Of a stretch of 64,000 nt of DNA, positions 25,610-34,496 are shown in pieces (the stretch's first letter is position 1; the number at the start of each line of letters is the position of its first letter). The DNA comes from Paenibacillus sp. OV219 (GTDB lineage Bacteria > Bacillota > Bacilli > Paenibacillales > Paenibacillaceae), in NCBI RefSeq assembly GCF_900110075.1, contig NZ_FOCJ01000002.1, positions 62,001-126,000 on the forward strand, written 5' to 3'. A model generated the notes under the pieces. That model had not been told where the DNA came from. It was given only the letters and a program-made list of their open reading frames with translations, and did not search any database. The position numbers and the translations under genes are program-made.

Positions 25610-25699
25610 GAACACCGAATCAACAGCAGCCGTAAGGGACATGCCCGGATCGAAGCAGCATTACTTTAGAATAAAAAGGTCTAGCTAGCGAGAGGAGAC

Positions 25700-26296
25700 A
25701 TGACGTTGATTAAAGTCGGTTTTATGGGCGGCACGTTCGACCCCATTCATTATGGCCATCTGCTCGCTGCCGAATCGGCGCGTGAAGCATGCGGTCTAGA
25801 CGAAGTTTGGTTTGTTCCTGCCGGCCATCCGCCGCTTAAGGAAAACGAACCTCTTGCTGACGGGGCTACCAGACTTGAGATGGTGTATCGGGCGATTGAT
25901 TTTCAGCCGCATTTTCGCGCTATGGATACGGAGCTGGAGCGAGAAGGCACCAGCTACACGATTGATACGATTAAAGAGTTGAGTGCTCTGTATCCGGGGC
26001 GAGAGTTCAGCATTATAATTGGCTCGGATCGCGTGAACGATCTACCGAAGTGGCATAACATTCAGGAGCTGGCGCAGCTGGTGCGCTTCATCGGCGTAAC
26101 GCGCGGCGGTGAAGACATGGAAGTTAATGAGCTGCCGGATTACCTCAAGGACAGGCTAACTGTCGTGAAGATGCCGCTGTTCGAGCTGTCATCGACGGTT
26201 ATCAAGGAGCGTATCGCAGCGGGCCGTTCGATTCGGTTCCTCGTACCGGAGAAAGTCTATTCGTTTATTCGAAGGAATGAACTCTATGAATCGTGA
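25700..26296 (+). CDS. nadD: Nicotinate-nucleotide adenylyltransferase
   Basis: 198-residue enzyme transferring AMP from ATP to nicotinate mononucleotide, the key step of NAD synthesis. The nucleotidyltransferase signature GGTFDPIHYGHLLAAE is at the N terminus and SSTVIKERIAAG near the C terminus. IIGSDRVNDLPKW corresponds to the GSD motif region. AGAGGAG precedes ATG 25700. Its 3' end overlaps the start of yqeK. Confidence 0.97.
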   Translation: MTLIKVGFMGGTFDPIHYGHLLAAESAREACGLDEVWFVPAGHPPLKENEPLADGATRLEMVYRAIDFQPHFRAMDTELEREGTSYTIDTIKELSALYPGREFSIIIGSDRVNDLPKWHNIQELAQLVRFIGVTRGGEDMEVNELPDYLKDRLTVVKMPLFELSSTVIKERIAAGRSIRFLVPEKVYSFIRRNELYES

Positions 26297-26858
26297 TGAG
26301 CTGATGGCTTCGGTCAAAGCGGAAATGCCTGAGCGAAGATGGACGCATACGCTCGGCGTGATGGAGACGTCGGTTCTGCTCGCGGAGCGGTTCAGCTGTG
26401 ATCCGGTTCGCGCGGAGTTGGCTGCAATTCTGCACGATGTCGCGAAATATTGGCCAACCTCGCGGATGGAGACGATTATTCGGGAGGAAGGTCTTCCGAG
26501 CGATCTGCTCGAATATGACAAAGAGCTGTGGCATGCGCCGGTCGGCGCTTTCGTTGCAGCACGTGATTACGGCATCGAAGATATTGAAGTGCTTGATGCG
26601 ATCAGATACCACACCTCCGGTCGCGAGCGAATGACGTTGATGGACAAAATCGTATGTCTCGCCGATTATATGGAACCCGGTCGTGATTTTCCAGGTGTGC
26701 ATAAAATAAGAGAAATAGCCAAGCATAGTGTGGAAAAAGCACTTATTGCAGGGTTTGATTCTACGATTTCTTACTTGCTTCAGCAGGGAAAGCGGATTTA
26801 TCCGCTAACCGTTGCAGCACGGAATGATTTAATACTTCAATTAAGGGAGGCTGAGTAA
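26286..26858 (+). CDS. yqeK: HD-domain Ap4A hydrolase YqeK
   Basis: 190-residue HD-domain phosphohydrolase. Family members cleave diadenosine tetraphosphate symmetrically to ADP. Metal ligands are visible as His in RRWTHTLGV, the HD pair in AAILHDVAKYW, His in ELWHAPVGA and Asp in VCLADYMEPGR. Start ATG 26286 gives the N terminus MNRDELMASVKAEM, which aligns with Bacillus subtilis YqeK. The ATG at 26277 is too close to the GAAGGA ribosome site. Overlaps nadD and is linked to rsfS by TAATG. Confidence 0.95.
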   Translation: MNRDELMASVKAEMPERRWTHTLGVMETSVLLAERFSCDPVRAELAAILHDVAKYWPTSRMETIIREEGLPSDLLEYDKELWHAPVGAFVAARDYGIEDIEVLDAIRYHTSGRERMTLMDKIVCLADYMEPGRDFPGVHKIREIAKHSVEKALIAGFDSTISYLLQQGKRIYPLTVAARNDLILQLREAE

Positions 26859-27205
26859 TGACAGTAAATCCAGAGGAACTTCTGAAAGCCGTCGTAACAG
26901 CGGCGGAAGATAAGAAAGCGCATAACGTGGTGGCGCTGGATTTGAAGAACATTTCGCTCGTCGCAGACTATTTTGTCATCTGTCATGGTAATTCGGATAC
27001 GCAGGTGCAGGCAATCACAACCGAAATCCGCAAGCAGGCGGAAGCGCGAGGCGTACGGGTGCGCGGCATCGAAGGTGCCGATACATGCAGATGGGTGCTT
27101 GTAGACATCGGCGATGTTGTTGTTCACGTATTCCATCGCGAAGAGCGCGAATATTACAACATCGAACGTCTGTGGTCCGATGCGAAGGTTGTGGAATTAG
27201 CATGA
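26858..27205 (+). CDS. rsfS: Ribosome silencing factor RsfS
   Basis: 115-residue protein that binds ribosomal protein uL14 (L14) and blocks subunit joining when nutrients are scarce. The conserved block DYFVICHGNSDTQVQAITTEI, the RGIEGADTCRWVLVDIGDVVVHVF strand and terminal YYNIERLW are all present. Stop/start overlap TAATG with yqeK and ATGA with the next gene show translational coupling. Confidence 0.96.
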   Translation: MTVNPEELLKAVVTAAEDKKAHNVVALDLKNISLVADYFVICHGNSDTQVQAITTEIRKQAEARGVRVRGIEGADTCRWVLVDIGDVVVHVFHREEREYYNIERLWSDAKVVELA

Positions 27206-28110
27206 GTCTCGTAGCAGGCACAACACAGAATTTGAAGCTGGCCCGCGAGGTTTCTCCTTACGGCTACTTCATGACAGACGGCGAGAATGAAGTGCTTATG
27301 CATTATACCGAGCTCGTCGGCCACCGCCCGCAGATCGGGCAATCCTATGATGTATTTCTATTCTTCGATTCCGAGGACCGCATCGCTGCAACGATGAAGA
27401 AGCCGCTTATCCAGCTAGGAGAAGTGGCTCGTCTTAAAGTGGCGGATATTCATCCGCGGATTGGCTCATTCCTTGAGATGGGACTTGGCCGGCAGCTGCT
27501 GCTGCCGTTGTCCGAGCAGCCTGAGCTGAAGGAATTGCGTCCAAAAGTCGGCGATGAGGTGCATGTTATACTCGCGCACGACAAGATTGGCCGCCTCGTT
27601 GCAAAGATAGCTTTCGAGGAAGAGCTGGCTGAGCTTGCTTTTCACGCGCCATCCTCCTGGCATAACACTTGGGTTGAAGGCTGGGTAACGAAGACATTGA
27701 AGATTGGCTCGTTCGTCATGATTGACGGAGGCGTGCTCGGCTTCGGTGCGTACGGGTTAATTCCAGCTGACGATCGGACAAGATTGCTTCGTCTCGGAGA
27801 GCGCGTCCATGCAAGGGTAACATTCGTTCGTGAGGACGGTCGCGTCAATCTGTCGATGCAGCAGCGCAAGGAAGTAGGCCGCATGGAAGATTCCGACCGG
27901 CTTCTAGCATTCTTGAAAGAGCGTCCGAACGGCGCAATGCCTTACTCTGATGCTACTACCGCGGACATTATCAAGCAGAAATTCGGCATTAGCAAGAGCG
28001 CCTTTAAGCGCGCACTAGGCAAGCTCATGCGTGACGGTATTATAACGCAAGAAGGCAACTGGACGAAGCTGACTGAACAAGCAGCTGTGGCTGAAAAGCA
28101 GGAGGGCTAA
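27202..28110 (+). CDS. cvfB: S1 RNA-binding domain protein, CvfB family
   Basis: 302 residues with three S1-like beta-barrel segments and a C-terminal winged helix (ADIIKQKFGISKSAFKRALGKLMRDGIITQEG). CvfB (YitL in Bacillus subtilis) binds RNA and affects virulence factors in staphylococci. The start is ATG 27202, overlapping the rsfS stop (ATGA); the frame is open further upstream inside rsfS but without start signals. This gene is not in the B. subtilis version of the cluster, so its place here is a lineage feature. Confidence 0.9.
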   Translation: MSLVAGTTQNLKLAREVSPYGYFMTDGENEVLMHYTELVGHRPQIGQSYDVFLFFDSEDRIAATMKKPLIQLGEVARLKVADIHPRIGSFLEMGLGRQLLLPLSEQPELKELRPKVGDEVHVILAHDKIGRLVAKIAFEEELAELAFHAPSSWHNTWVEGWVTKTLKIGSFVMIDGGVLGFGAYGLIPADDRTRLLRLGERVHARVTFVREDGRVNLSMQQRKEVGRMEDSDRLLAFLKERPNGAMPYSDATTADIIKQKFGISKSAFKRALGKLMRDGIITQEGNWTKLTEQAAVAEKQEG

Positions 28111-28111
28111 C

Positions 28112-28879
28112 ATGGAAGCCTATCGGCAGTTTGCCACCGTCTATGATCGGCTGATGGCGGATATGCCGTATCCAGAGTGGCTGAAGTTTGCGCAAAGCTG
28201 CTGGCAGCGATATGGGACACCGCGTACGGTTGTTGATCTCGGCTGCGGGACAGGCAGCATCTCGATCCCGCTCGCAAGACAAGGCTATCAAGTCTATGGG
28301 ATTGATTTGTCCTCGGATATGCTGACGATCGGCCAGAGCAAGTGGGAAGATTCAGTTCGCAGCGGCGGACCTGCGCGAGGGACGGTTACGTGGCTGCAGC
28401 AGGATATGACGGAGTGGGAGCTTGGCGAACAAGTCGATTCGGTCATCTCCTTCTGTGATTGCGTGAACTACTTAACGGAAGAAGAGGATGTCGTTGCCGC
28501 GATAGAAGCGACTTATCGGGCGCTGAAACCGGGCGGTGTATTCCTCTTCGATGTTCATTCGCAGGCTACGCTTGCGCGCTATGCGAGCGAGCAGCCTTTT
28601 GTTCTTGATGAGCCGGATGTAGCGTACATATGGACGTGCGAGCTTGATGAAGAGCGGGTCGAAATCGAGCATCAATTGACGATTTTCGCTAGTGAGGATT
28701 CGAAAGGTGGCAGCTTCGCTCGCATTGAAGAAACACATGTGCAGCGTGCCTACGATGCCGCGTGGCTGCGGGAAGTGCTACAAGGTGCAGGCTTTTCTCA
28801 TGTCGAGCTATTTGCTGATTTCAAGCTAGAGCCGGCAAAGGGCGATGCAGAGCGGCTGTTTTTTGCAGCGGTCAAGTGA
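28112..28879 (+). CDS. Class I SAM-dependent methyltransferase (YqeM type)
   Basis: 255-residue methyltransferase with the SAM motif VVDLGCGTGSISIPLARQG (about residues 43-61), IDLSSDML for ribose binding, and FCDCVNYL plus GVFLFDVHSQ as later motifs. Position right after rsfS/cvfB equals that of yqeM in Bacillus subtilis, which is likely the ortholog; the substrate of YqeM is not established. It ends before the leuS promoter. AGGAGG-type site GCAGGAGGGCTAAC precedes the ATG. Confidence 0.88.
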   Translation: MEAYRQFATVYDRLMADMPYPEWLKFAQSCWQRYGTPRTVVDLGCGTGSISIPLARQGYQVYGIDLSSDMLTIGQSKWEDSVRSGGPARGTVTWLQQDMTEWELGEQVDSVISFCDCVNYLTEEEDVVAAIEATYRALKPGGVFLFDVHSQATLARYASEQPFVLDEPDVAYIWTCELDEERVEIEHQLTIFASEDSKGGSFARIEETHVQRAYDAAWLREVLQGAGFSHVELFADFKLEPAKGDAERLFFAAVK

Positions 28880-28907
28880 TCATGCTGTCAGTTTTAGGCG
28901 CTTTTCC

Positions 28908-28937
28908 TTGACATGGTAAGATAGGATTATTTATAAT
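28908..28937 (+). promoter_or_regulatory. Sigma-A promoter of leuS
   Basis: Perfect hexamers TTGACA (28908-28913) and TATAAT (28932-28937) with an 18-nt spacer. Transcription would begin near 28944, about 370 nt before the leuS start. Confidence 0.88.
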
Positions 28938-29009
28938 CGAACTATCTATTTTTCCCTGCACAAAACGAATTTCGTCTAAGCATTAGTCGATGTGTCGTTT
29001 TTGCTTATA

Positions 29010-29267
29010 TGGTGTTGAAGAGGAGCAGTAGCTTCAGCAGCGTCTGGATCAGAGAGCCGGCGGTAGGTGCAAGCCGGACCAGCGTGAAGTGAACTCGCCT
29101 TGGAGCCGCACGTGAACAGCTTTGTTTGCTGCTAAGCGTGCCGTGTCGCCTGCGTTAAAGGCATAGAGTGAGCAACGGTAAAGCATACCGTTTGCTAACT
29201 AGGGTGGTACCACGGGAGCATATTCCTCTCGTCCCTAGCGATTACGCTAGGGGCGGGAGTTTTTTTA
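29010..29267 (+). ncRNA. T-box leader (tRNA-Leu responsive) of leuS
   Basis: A transcription-attenuation riboswitch that reads uncharged tRNA. Stem I features AGAGAGCCGGCGG and GGTAGGTGCAAGCC are followed by the specifier region GTGAACTCGCC, in which CTC (29094-29096) is a leucine codon. The T-box core AGGGTGGTACCACGG lies at 29201-29215. The terminator CTCGTCCCTAGCG/CGCTAGGGGCGGGAG (29228-29259) carries eight T residues. Uncharged tRNA-Leu(GAG) would favour the antiterminator and leuS expression. The 5' boundary is approximate. Confidence 0.94.
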
Positions 29268-29313
29268 TTTTCTCGGCAAGACTAGTTTGTTTAGAGAAAT
29301 GGGAGGCATATTT

Positions 29314-31755
29314 ATGACACAGGAGCGCCAAGAGCAACAGGGTTATAACCCGCTCGTAATTGAACCGAAATGGCAGCGTCATTGGGATGAGTTCAAAACG
29401 TTCAAAACGACAGAGGATGCAGGGAAGCCGAAGTTTTACGCACTCGACATGTTCCCTTATCCGTCCGGTGCAGGCTTACACGTTGGCCATCCGGAAGGCT
29501 ACACCGCTACAGACATCGTATCGCGTTACAAAAGAATGCGCGGCTACAATGTCCTTCACCCGATGGGCTGGGACGCGTTCGGCTTGCCGGCAGAGCAGCA
29601 CGCTCTGGATACAGGCGAGCATCCACGTGAAATTACAGTCAAGAACATTAACAATTTCCGCCGCCAGATCAAGTCGCTCGGCTTCTCGTACGATTGGGAT
29701 CGCGAGTTCAGCACAACAGACCCGGATTACTATAAATGGACACAATGGATCTTCATCCAGCTGTTTAATAAAGGTCTTGCTTATGTAGCTGAAGTGCCAG
29801 TCAACTGGTGCCCGGCGCTTGGAACGGTTCTTGCGAACGAAGAGGTTATTAACGGCCTCAGCGAGCGCGGCAACCATCCGGTTATTCGCAAGCCGATGCG
29901 CCAATGGGTGCTTCGCATTACGGAATATGCAGAGCGTCTGCTTGAAGATTTGGAAGAGCTGGACTGGACTGAAAGCATCAAAGATATGCAGCGCAACTGG
30001 ATCGGCAAATCGAAGGGTGCAGAAGTGACTTTCGCGATTGACGGTCACGATGCTTCGCTCGTTGTATTCACAACGCGCCCGGATACGCTGTTTGGTGCTT
30101 CGTACTGCGTACTTGCTCCTGAGCACGAGTTGGTTGATGTGATTACGACTGAGGCGCAGCGCGCTGCTGTGAAGGACTATCAAGAGACAGCTGCACGCAA
30201 GAGCGATCTGGAGCGTACTGACCTGAATAAAGATAAGAGCGGCGTATTCACAGGTGCTTACGCGGTTAATCCGGTTAACGGCGCACTTGTGCCGATCTGG
30301 ATTGCCGATTATGTGCTTGCAGGCTACGGAACAGGCGCGATTATGGCAGTTCCAGGTCATGACGAGCGCGATTGGGAATTTGCGAATCAGTTCAATCTGC
30401 CGATCGTCGAAGTCGTTTCCGGCGGCGACGTGAGCGAAGCCGCTTATGCTGGCGATGGTGCACACGTGAACTCCGGTTTCTTGAACGGGCTTAGCAACGA
30501 AGAAGCGATTGCACGTGCCATCGAATGGCTTGAAGCAGAAGGTAAAGGCCAAGGTAAAGTGACATACCGTCTGCGCGACTGGCTGTTCAGCCGTCAACGT
30601 TACTGGGGCGAGCCAATTCCAATTCTCCACTTGGAGGATGGCACAATGAAGCCGGTTCCAGACGATCAATTGCCGCTCTTACTGCCGGACGTGGAACAAA
30701 TCAAGCCTTCCGGAACGGGAGAATCTCCACTTGCGAACGTAACGGAGTGGGTTGAGACGGTGGATCCTGAGACGGGTATGAAAGCTCGCCGCGAGACGAA
30801 CACGATGCCGCAATGGGCTGGTAGCTGCTGGTATTACCTGCGTTTCATTGATCCGCATAACGATAAGGAGCTGTGCTCCAAAGAGAAGCAGAAGGAATGG
30901 TTGCCGGTTGACTTGTACATCGGCGGCGCCGAGCATGCGGTGCTTCATTTGCTGTATGCGCGCTTCTGGCATAAAGTGCTCTACGATATCGGCGTAGTCG
31001 ATACGAAGGAGCCGTTCTACAAGCTCGTGAACCAAGGTATGATCCTCGGCATGAACAATGAGAAGATGAGTAAATCCCGCGGTAACGTCATCAACCCGGA
31101 CGATATCGTGAACGTGTACGGTGCAGATACACTGCGTATGTACGAAATGTTCATGGGTCCACTCGAGGCGACGAAGCCTTGGAATACGAATGGCGTAGAG
31201 GGTATGTACCGTTTCCTTAGCCGTGTATGGCGTTTGTTCATTGGAGAGAATGGCGAGCTGTCTGAGAAGATCGCGAATGTTGAAGGCTCCGAAGCGTTCA
31301 AGCGTACTTGGCACCGCACAGTGAAGAAAGTGACAGACGATTACGAGAATCTGCGCTTTAATACTGCGATCAGCCAATTGATGATCTTCGTCAACGATGC
31401 GTACAAAGCAGAATCGCTGCCGCGTGAAGCGATGGTGAGCTTCGTACAGATGCTGTCGCCGCTTGCGCCGCATATCACGGAAGAGCTGTGGTCGAAGCTT
31501 GGGTCTACTGATTCGCTCTCATACGCAGCTTGGCCAACTTATGAAGAGAAGTTTACAGTTGATCAAGAGGTTGAAATCGTCGTGCAGGTGAACGGTAAAA
31601 TCATAGATCGGATCTCGATTGCTGCTGATACAGATGAAGCAGAGATGGAACGGATTGCGAAGGAGTCGGAGAAGGTCGCTGAAGCGATTGCCGGCAAAAC
31701 AGTCCGCAAGCTGATCGTTGTTAAAGGCAAGCTTGTTAACATCGTTGTCGGTTAA
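29314..31755 (+). CDS. leuS: Leucyl-tRNA synthetase
   Basis: 813-residue class I aminoacyl-tRNA synthetase charging tRNA-Leu. HVGH (residues 56-59) is the HIGH signature and KMSKS lies at residues 584-588. The CP1 editing domain between them contains [12 protein letters not shown] and the [15 protein letters not shown] motif. Zinc-region cysteines are reduced, as in many bacterial LeuRS. Start ATG 29314 follows GGGAGG (29301-29306); the TTG at 29287 is unlikely. Expression is governed by the upstream T-box. Length is normal. Confidence 0.98.
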   Translation: MTQERQEQQGYNPLVIEPKWQRHWDEFKTFKTTEDAGKPKFYALDMFPYPSGAGLHVGHPEGYTATDIVSRYKRMRGYNVLHPMGWDAFGLPAEQHALDTGEHPREITVKNINNFRRQIKSLGFSYDWDREFSTTDPDYYKWTQWIFIQLFNKGLAYVAEVPVNWCPALGTVLANEEVINGLSERGNHPVIRKPMRQWVLRITEYAERLLEDLEELDWTESIKDMQRNWIGKSKGAEVTFAIDGHDASLVVFTTRPDTLFGASYCVLAPEHELVDVITTEAQRAAVKDYQETAARKSDLERTDLNKDKSGVFTGAYAVNPVNGALVPIWIADYVLAGYGTGAIMAVPGHDERDWEFANQFNLPIVEVVSGGDVSEAAYAGDGAHVNSGFLNGLSNEEAIARAIEWLEAEGKGQGKVTYRLRDWLFSRQRYWGEPIPILHLEDGTMKPVPDDQLPLLLPDVEQIKPSGTGESPLANVTEWVETVDPETGMKARRETNTMPQWAGSCWYYLRFIDPHNDKELCSKEKQKEWLPVDLYIGGAEHAVLHLLYARFWHKVLYDIGVVDTKEPFYKLVNQGMILGMNNEKMSKSRGNVINPDDIVNVYGADTLRMYEMFMGPLEATKPWNTNGVEGMYRFLSRVWRLFIGENGELSEKIANVEGSEAFKRTWHRTVKKVTDDYENLRFNTAISQLMIFVNDAYKAESLPREAMVSFVQMLSPLAPHITEELWSKLGSTDSLSYAAWPTYEEKFTVDQEVEIVVQVNGKIIDRISIAADTDEAEMERIAKESEKVAEAIAGKTVRKLIVVKGKLVNIVVG

Positions 31756-31780
31756 ACGGCTGATGAAAGGTTGACATAAA

Positions 31781-31826
31781 AAAGAGGTGAACGACCTCTT
31801 GGCGCAAAGCATGCGCTAAGGGCCGT
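31781..31826. terminator. Bidirectional terminator, leuS / comER
   Basis: 13-bp stem AAAGAGGTGAACG/CGTTCACCTCTTT with an inner GCGC hairpin. A-rich and T-rich flanks; it overlaps the last codons of comER. Confidence 0.9.
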
Positions 31827-32655
31827 TCACCTCTTTGCCGTATAAAGAGACAGATACGCGATCGAGATCCTCTTCATATTTGGCATGCGTGACGCGGATG
31901 AGTCTGTTGAACACACAATCGAGTTCGTTGTTCAGCAGGGCAATTGCTTGTGCCGTGATGCCGCCCGGCACACATACGCGGCTCTGCAGCTCCTCAGGCG
32001 TCATGCCGCCTGCTGTGAGCAGCTGGCCTGTGCCAAGGAGCATTTCGGAGGCGACGACTCTCGCCTGATCGCGAGGGAGACCGGTTTCCTCAACCGCTGC
32101 GTCGATAAAACGCTGCAGCAGGAAGGCCATAATGGCGGGGCCGCAGCTCGAGAGATCCGAGACAACGCGCTGATGCTGTTCATCAATCGGTAGCGGCTCG
32201 CTGATATAAGAGAGCAGTCCGTTCAGACGAATGATGTCGGCATCGGTCATCCGGTTGCCGTACATGCACAAGGTGACGCCGCTGCACATGTTGTTGGTGA
32301 TGCTCGGAATGACTTTGGCGATTTTGCAATTGAGTGCATCTTCGAGCTGTTCCAACAGCACGGGACTTGTTATGGAGATGACGAGCTGGTGAGGCAGAAC
32401 GACATCGAGAATTTGGTCCAGCACCGCCTTGAACTCCATCGGCTTGATACATAGAAAGATAACATCTTGATCGATGACCGCATCACGATTCGAAGGGACA
32501 GCTTGCAGGCCGGGATGGCGGTCGGCGAGCGCAATTGCTTTTGAGTAAGTGCGGTTGCTGGCAGTGATTTGCGATGGCTTCAGCGCTCCCGAACCGATAA
32601 ACGTATCGACGAGCAAGCTGCCCATGCTCCCAATCCCGATAAACCCGACATTCAT
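31816..32655 (-). CDS. comER: ComER, pyrroline-5-carboxylate reductase-like protein
   Basis: 279 residues. N-terminal Rossmann fold (GFIGIGSMGSLLVDTFIGSG) and C-terminal dimerisation helices as in ProC (DLSSCGPAIMAFLLQRFIDAA, MLLGTGQLL, VCVPGGITAQAI). Divergent position to comEA is identical to Bacillus subtilis, so ComER is the better name than ProC. ComER is dispensable for competence in B. subtilis and has been linked to sporulation and biofilm control. Whether it has reductase activity is unknown. Confidence 0.9.
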   Translation of the reverse strand: MNVGFIGIGSMGSLLVDTFIGSGALKPSQITASNRTYSKAIALADRHPGLQAVPSNRDAVIDQDVIFLCIKPMEFKAVLDQILDVVLPHQLVISITSPVLLEQLEDALNCKIAKVIPSITNNMCSGVTLCMYGNRMTDADIIRLNGLLSYISEPLPIDEQHQRVVSDLSSCGPAIMAFLLQRFIDAAVEETGLPRDQARVVASEMLLGTGQLLTAGGMTPEELQSRVCVPGGITAQAIALLNNELDCVFNRLIRVTHAKYEEDLDRVSVSLYGKEVNGP

Positions 32656-32785
32656 CGCAATCCCTCCTCAAGGCAAAACATAAGTATTTCGATCGATCGC
32701 TCTTACTACGGTATGCAAGGCGGCAAGGCCAACATGACCGAATGGAGCATAAAAAAGATTTTGTCAGTTGAAAGGAGCTTACTTT

Positions 32786-33412
32786 ATGGGGATGAAACCG
32801 AGAAGTAATAAGATTAAATCACAGAAGCTGCTTATCATTGTGCTGCTCGTTGCTGCTGTCGTGCTGGTGTGCACCGCGTTGTATCAACCTGAGAGCAGCG
32901 GGCAGCCTGGCTGGGAGGCGGTAAATAACCAGGTTGAACGTGCGCTGGGAGCGGAGGAAGCAGTGAAAGAGCAGGATCAGGAGGCGGAGAAAGCGGCGTC
33001 TGGTGGAGCTGGTGTAGGTGAGACGAAGAATGGGTCAGGTGAGAGTGTTAGAACAAATGTAGGAGCAGGCTCGAGTGCTGGTGCAGGAGCGGGAGCAGAG
33101 ATAGGAACAGGAGCAAGCGGAGATACAAGTGCAAGCAGAGATACAAGTGCAAGCGCTAGTGCGTCGGATGTAGGGAAGTCGGAAAATACGACAAAACCGC
33201 CTCCGGTTATGGATGGCAAGGTCGATATTAATCATGCTACTGTGGAACAGCTGGACACGCTTCCGGGAATCGGAGCTTCGAAGGCGAAGGCAATTGTAGC
33301 TGATCGGGAACAAAACGGAGTGTATCATAGTGCTGACGATTTGCTCCGAGTGAAGGGAATTGGACCAAAGCTGCTTGCGAAGCTGAAGGCTTTCATTGTT
33401 CTGCAGCCCTGA
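32786..33412 (+). CDS. comEA: Competence DNA receptor ComEA
   Basis: 208-residue membrane-anchored DNA-binding protein of the transformation apparatus. One transmembrane helix (about residues 12-31) is followed by a long low-complexity linker rich in Gly, Ala, Ser and Thr (about 55-130) and a C-terminal helix-hairpin-helix domain. Its motif is VDINHATVEQLDTLPGIG, then LLRVKGIGPKLLAKL. AAAGGAG precedes ATG 32786. The TTG at 32768 in frame overlaps the ribosome site and is rejected. Confidence 0.95.
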   Translation: MGMKPRSNKIKSQKLLIIVLLVAAVVLVCTALYQPESSGQPGWEAVNNQVERALGAEEAVKEQDQEAEKAASGGAGVGETKNGSGESVRTNVGAGSSAGAGAGAEIGTGASGDTSASRDTSASASASDVGKSENTTKPPPVMDGKVDINHATVEQLDTLPGIGASKAKAIVADREQNGVYHSADDLLRVKGIGPKLLAKLKAFIVLQP

Positions 33413-33568
33413 TTATGCGACAATAGAAAGAATTAGCTTACTAATGATCATACGTTTTGGAGCCCGTACATGTGCAAAAGCAGATGCTTTCGAAGTGCGC
33501 TTTTGTGCTTGCTAGATGCATATTCAGGTAGTTACGCACAAATCGCTTAGGGAGGCAGACGAGTAGAA

Positions 33569-34099
33569 ATGGCAGGGAACATGCAGGATAACGTACGTAA
33601 AGACTGGGACACCTATTTTATGGACATCGCGTATATGGTATCGACTCGTTCCAGATGCCCGCGCAGACATGTAGGAACTGTGTTGGTGCAAGGGAAGAAG
33701 CTGCTCGGTACGGCATATAACGGCGCGCCGATGGGGGTCTCGGATTGCTCCGAAGACGGCTGCATGATTGTAGAGGAATATGAAATGCAGGTAGATGGCG
33801 AACAGGAACAAATGATCAAGAAGCAGCGCTGCATACGTACGATTCATGCGGAGCAGAACTTGCTGCTCTTCACGGATCGGATCGACCGGGAGGGCTCGAC
33901 CGTTTATGTGACGGATCAGCCATGCTGGACATGCGCCAACATGCTGGCCAATAGCGGCGTCATCGAAATCGTCTATCACCGGGCCTATTCCAAGGACAGC
34001 GACAAAGTAAATGCGCTCATGGAGTTAAAAGGAATCATTTTTCGTAATCTCGCTTCGTACGAGCCCCCGGCTCAAGCAGGCATGGATATCATTTCATAG
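33569..34099 (+). CDS. comEB: dCMP deaminase family protein ComEB
   Basis: 176-residue zinc deaminase converting dCMP to dUMP. Zinc ligands are in IRTIHAEQN (His, catalytic Glu) and QPCWTCANML (two Cys), with an N-terminal SRCPRRHVGTVLV motif. It lies between comEA and comEC as in Bacillus subtilis, where it is not required for DNA uptake but is reported to help locate the apparatus at the pole. A 156-nt gap from comEA contains a weak hairpin at about 33476-33506. Confidence 0.95.
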   Translation: MAGNMQDNVRKDWDTYFMDIAYMVSTRSRCPRRHVGTVLVQGKKLLGTAYNGAPMGVSDCSEDGCMIVEEYEMQVDGEQEQMIKKQRCIRTIHAEQNLLLFTDRIDREGSTVYVTDQPCWTCANMLANSGVIEIVYHRAYSKDSDKVNALMELKGIIFRNLASYEPPAQAGMDIIS

Positions 34100-34125
34100 C
34101 TATATAAGCAGCTTCAATGAGGAAG

Positions 34126-34214
34126 AACCTCTTGCTGCATCTGGACATTTCCGCAAGCACTGCCGATTGATCGGCAGTTGCCCGGCGTGTAACAGGTGTG
34201 GGAAGAGGTTTTTT
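34126..34214 (+). ncRNA. Extended 85-nt rod-like hairpin with T run (terminator or sRNA)
   Basis: Outer arms AACCTCTT (34126-34133) and AAGAGGTT (34203-34210), then GCATCTG/CAGGTGT, ACAT/GTGT, CCGCA/TGC-CGG and a perfect apical stem ACTGCCGAT/ATCGGCAGT (34159-34178). Six T residues follow. The structure is much longer than an ordinary terminator. It probably ends comEA-comEB transcripts; an independent small RNA is possible. No known family was recognised. Confidence 0.55.
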
Positions 34215-34496
34215 GTTTTTCGCTGAAATGATGTGGTTGCAGGAGAGGAAGCTGGACTGGTGGACCACATTGGTGGAAATCCGGCGAAATGGGGGAAAGG
34301 AGCTGGTCTGGTGAACTAGAGACATGATGGCACTCCAATCAAGTGGCGGGAGTGGTTACCCTACAATGGCGAGAAAGCGCGAGAATCAGGTCAAGAGGGG
34401 AACTGGGTGCTACACAGAAGAAAGGCTGGATTTCCTTGAAGAGGAGCAAGTCGTACCTCTCTTTATATGATTCAGCGACAAAAGGAGGGGCTGTTT
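34215..34496 (+). other. Intergenic stretch before comEC
   Basis: About 280 nt between the long hairpin and comEC. I see no gene: a frame at 34343-34813 overlaps comEC out of frame and lacks start signals. No convincing promoter was found, so how comEC is transcribed past the hairpin is unclear. Confidence 0.5.

Noticed and set aside
29476-30669. 397-codon minus-strand frame inside leuS
   Set aside because: Antisense to leuS, with no ribosome site and a cysteine- and arginine-rich composition typical of shadow frames.
33476-33506. GCAAAAGC...GCTTTTGT hairpin between comEA and comEB as a terminator
   Set aside because: The stem is short and weak and no T run follows. Mentioned only in the comEB entry.
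34159-34178. Apical hairpin considered as a signal-recognition-particle or 6S-like RNA
   Set aside because: The conserved GGAA tetraloop and internal-loop motifs of SRP RNA and the open bubble of 6S RNA are absent.
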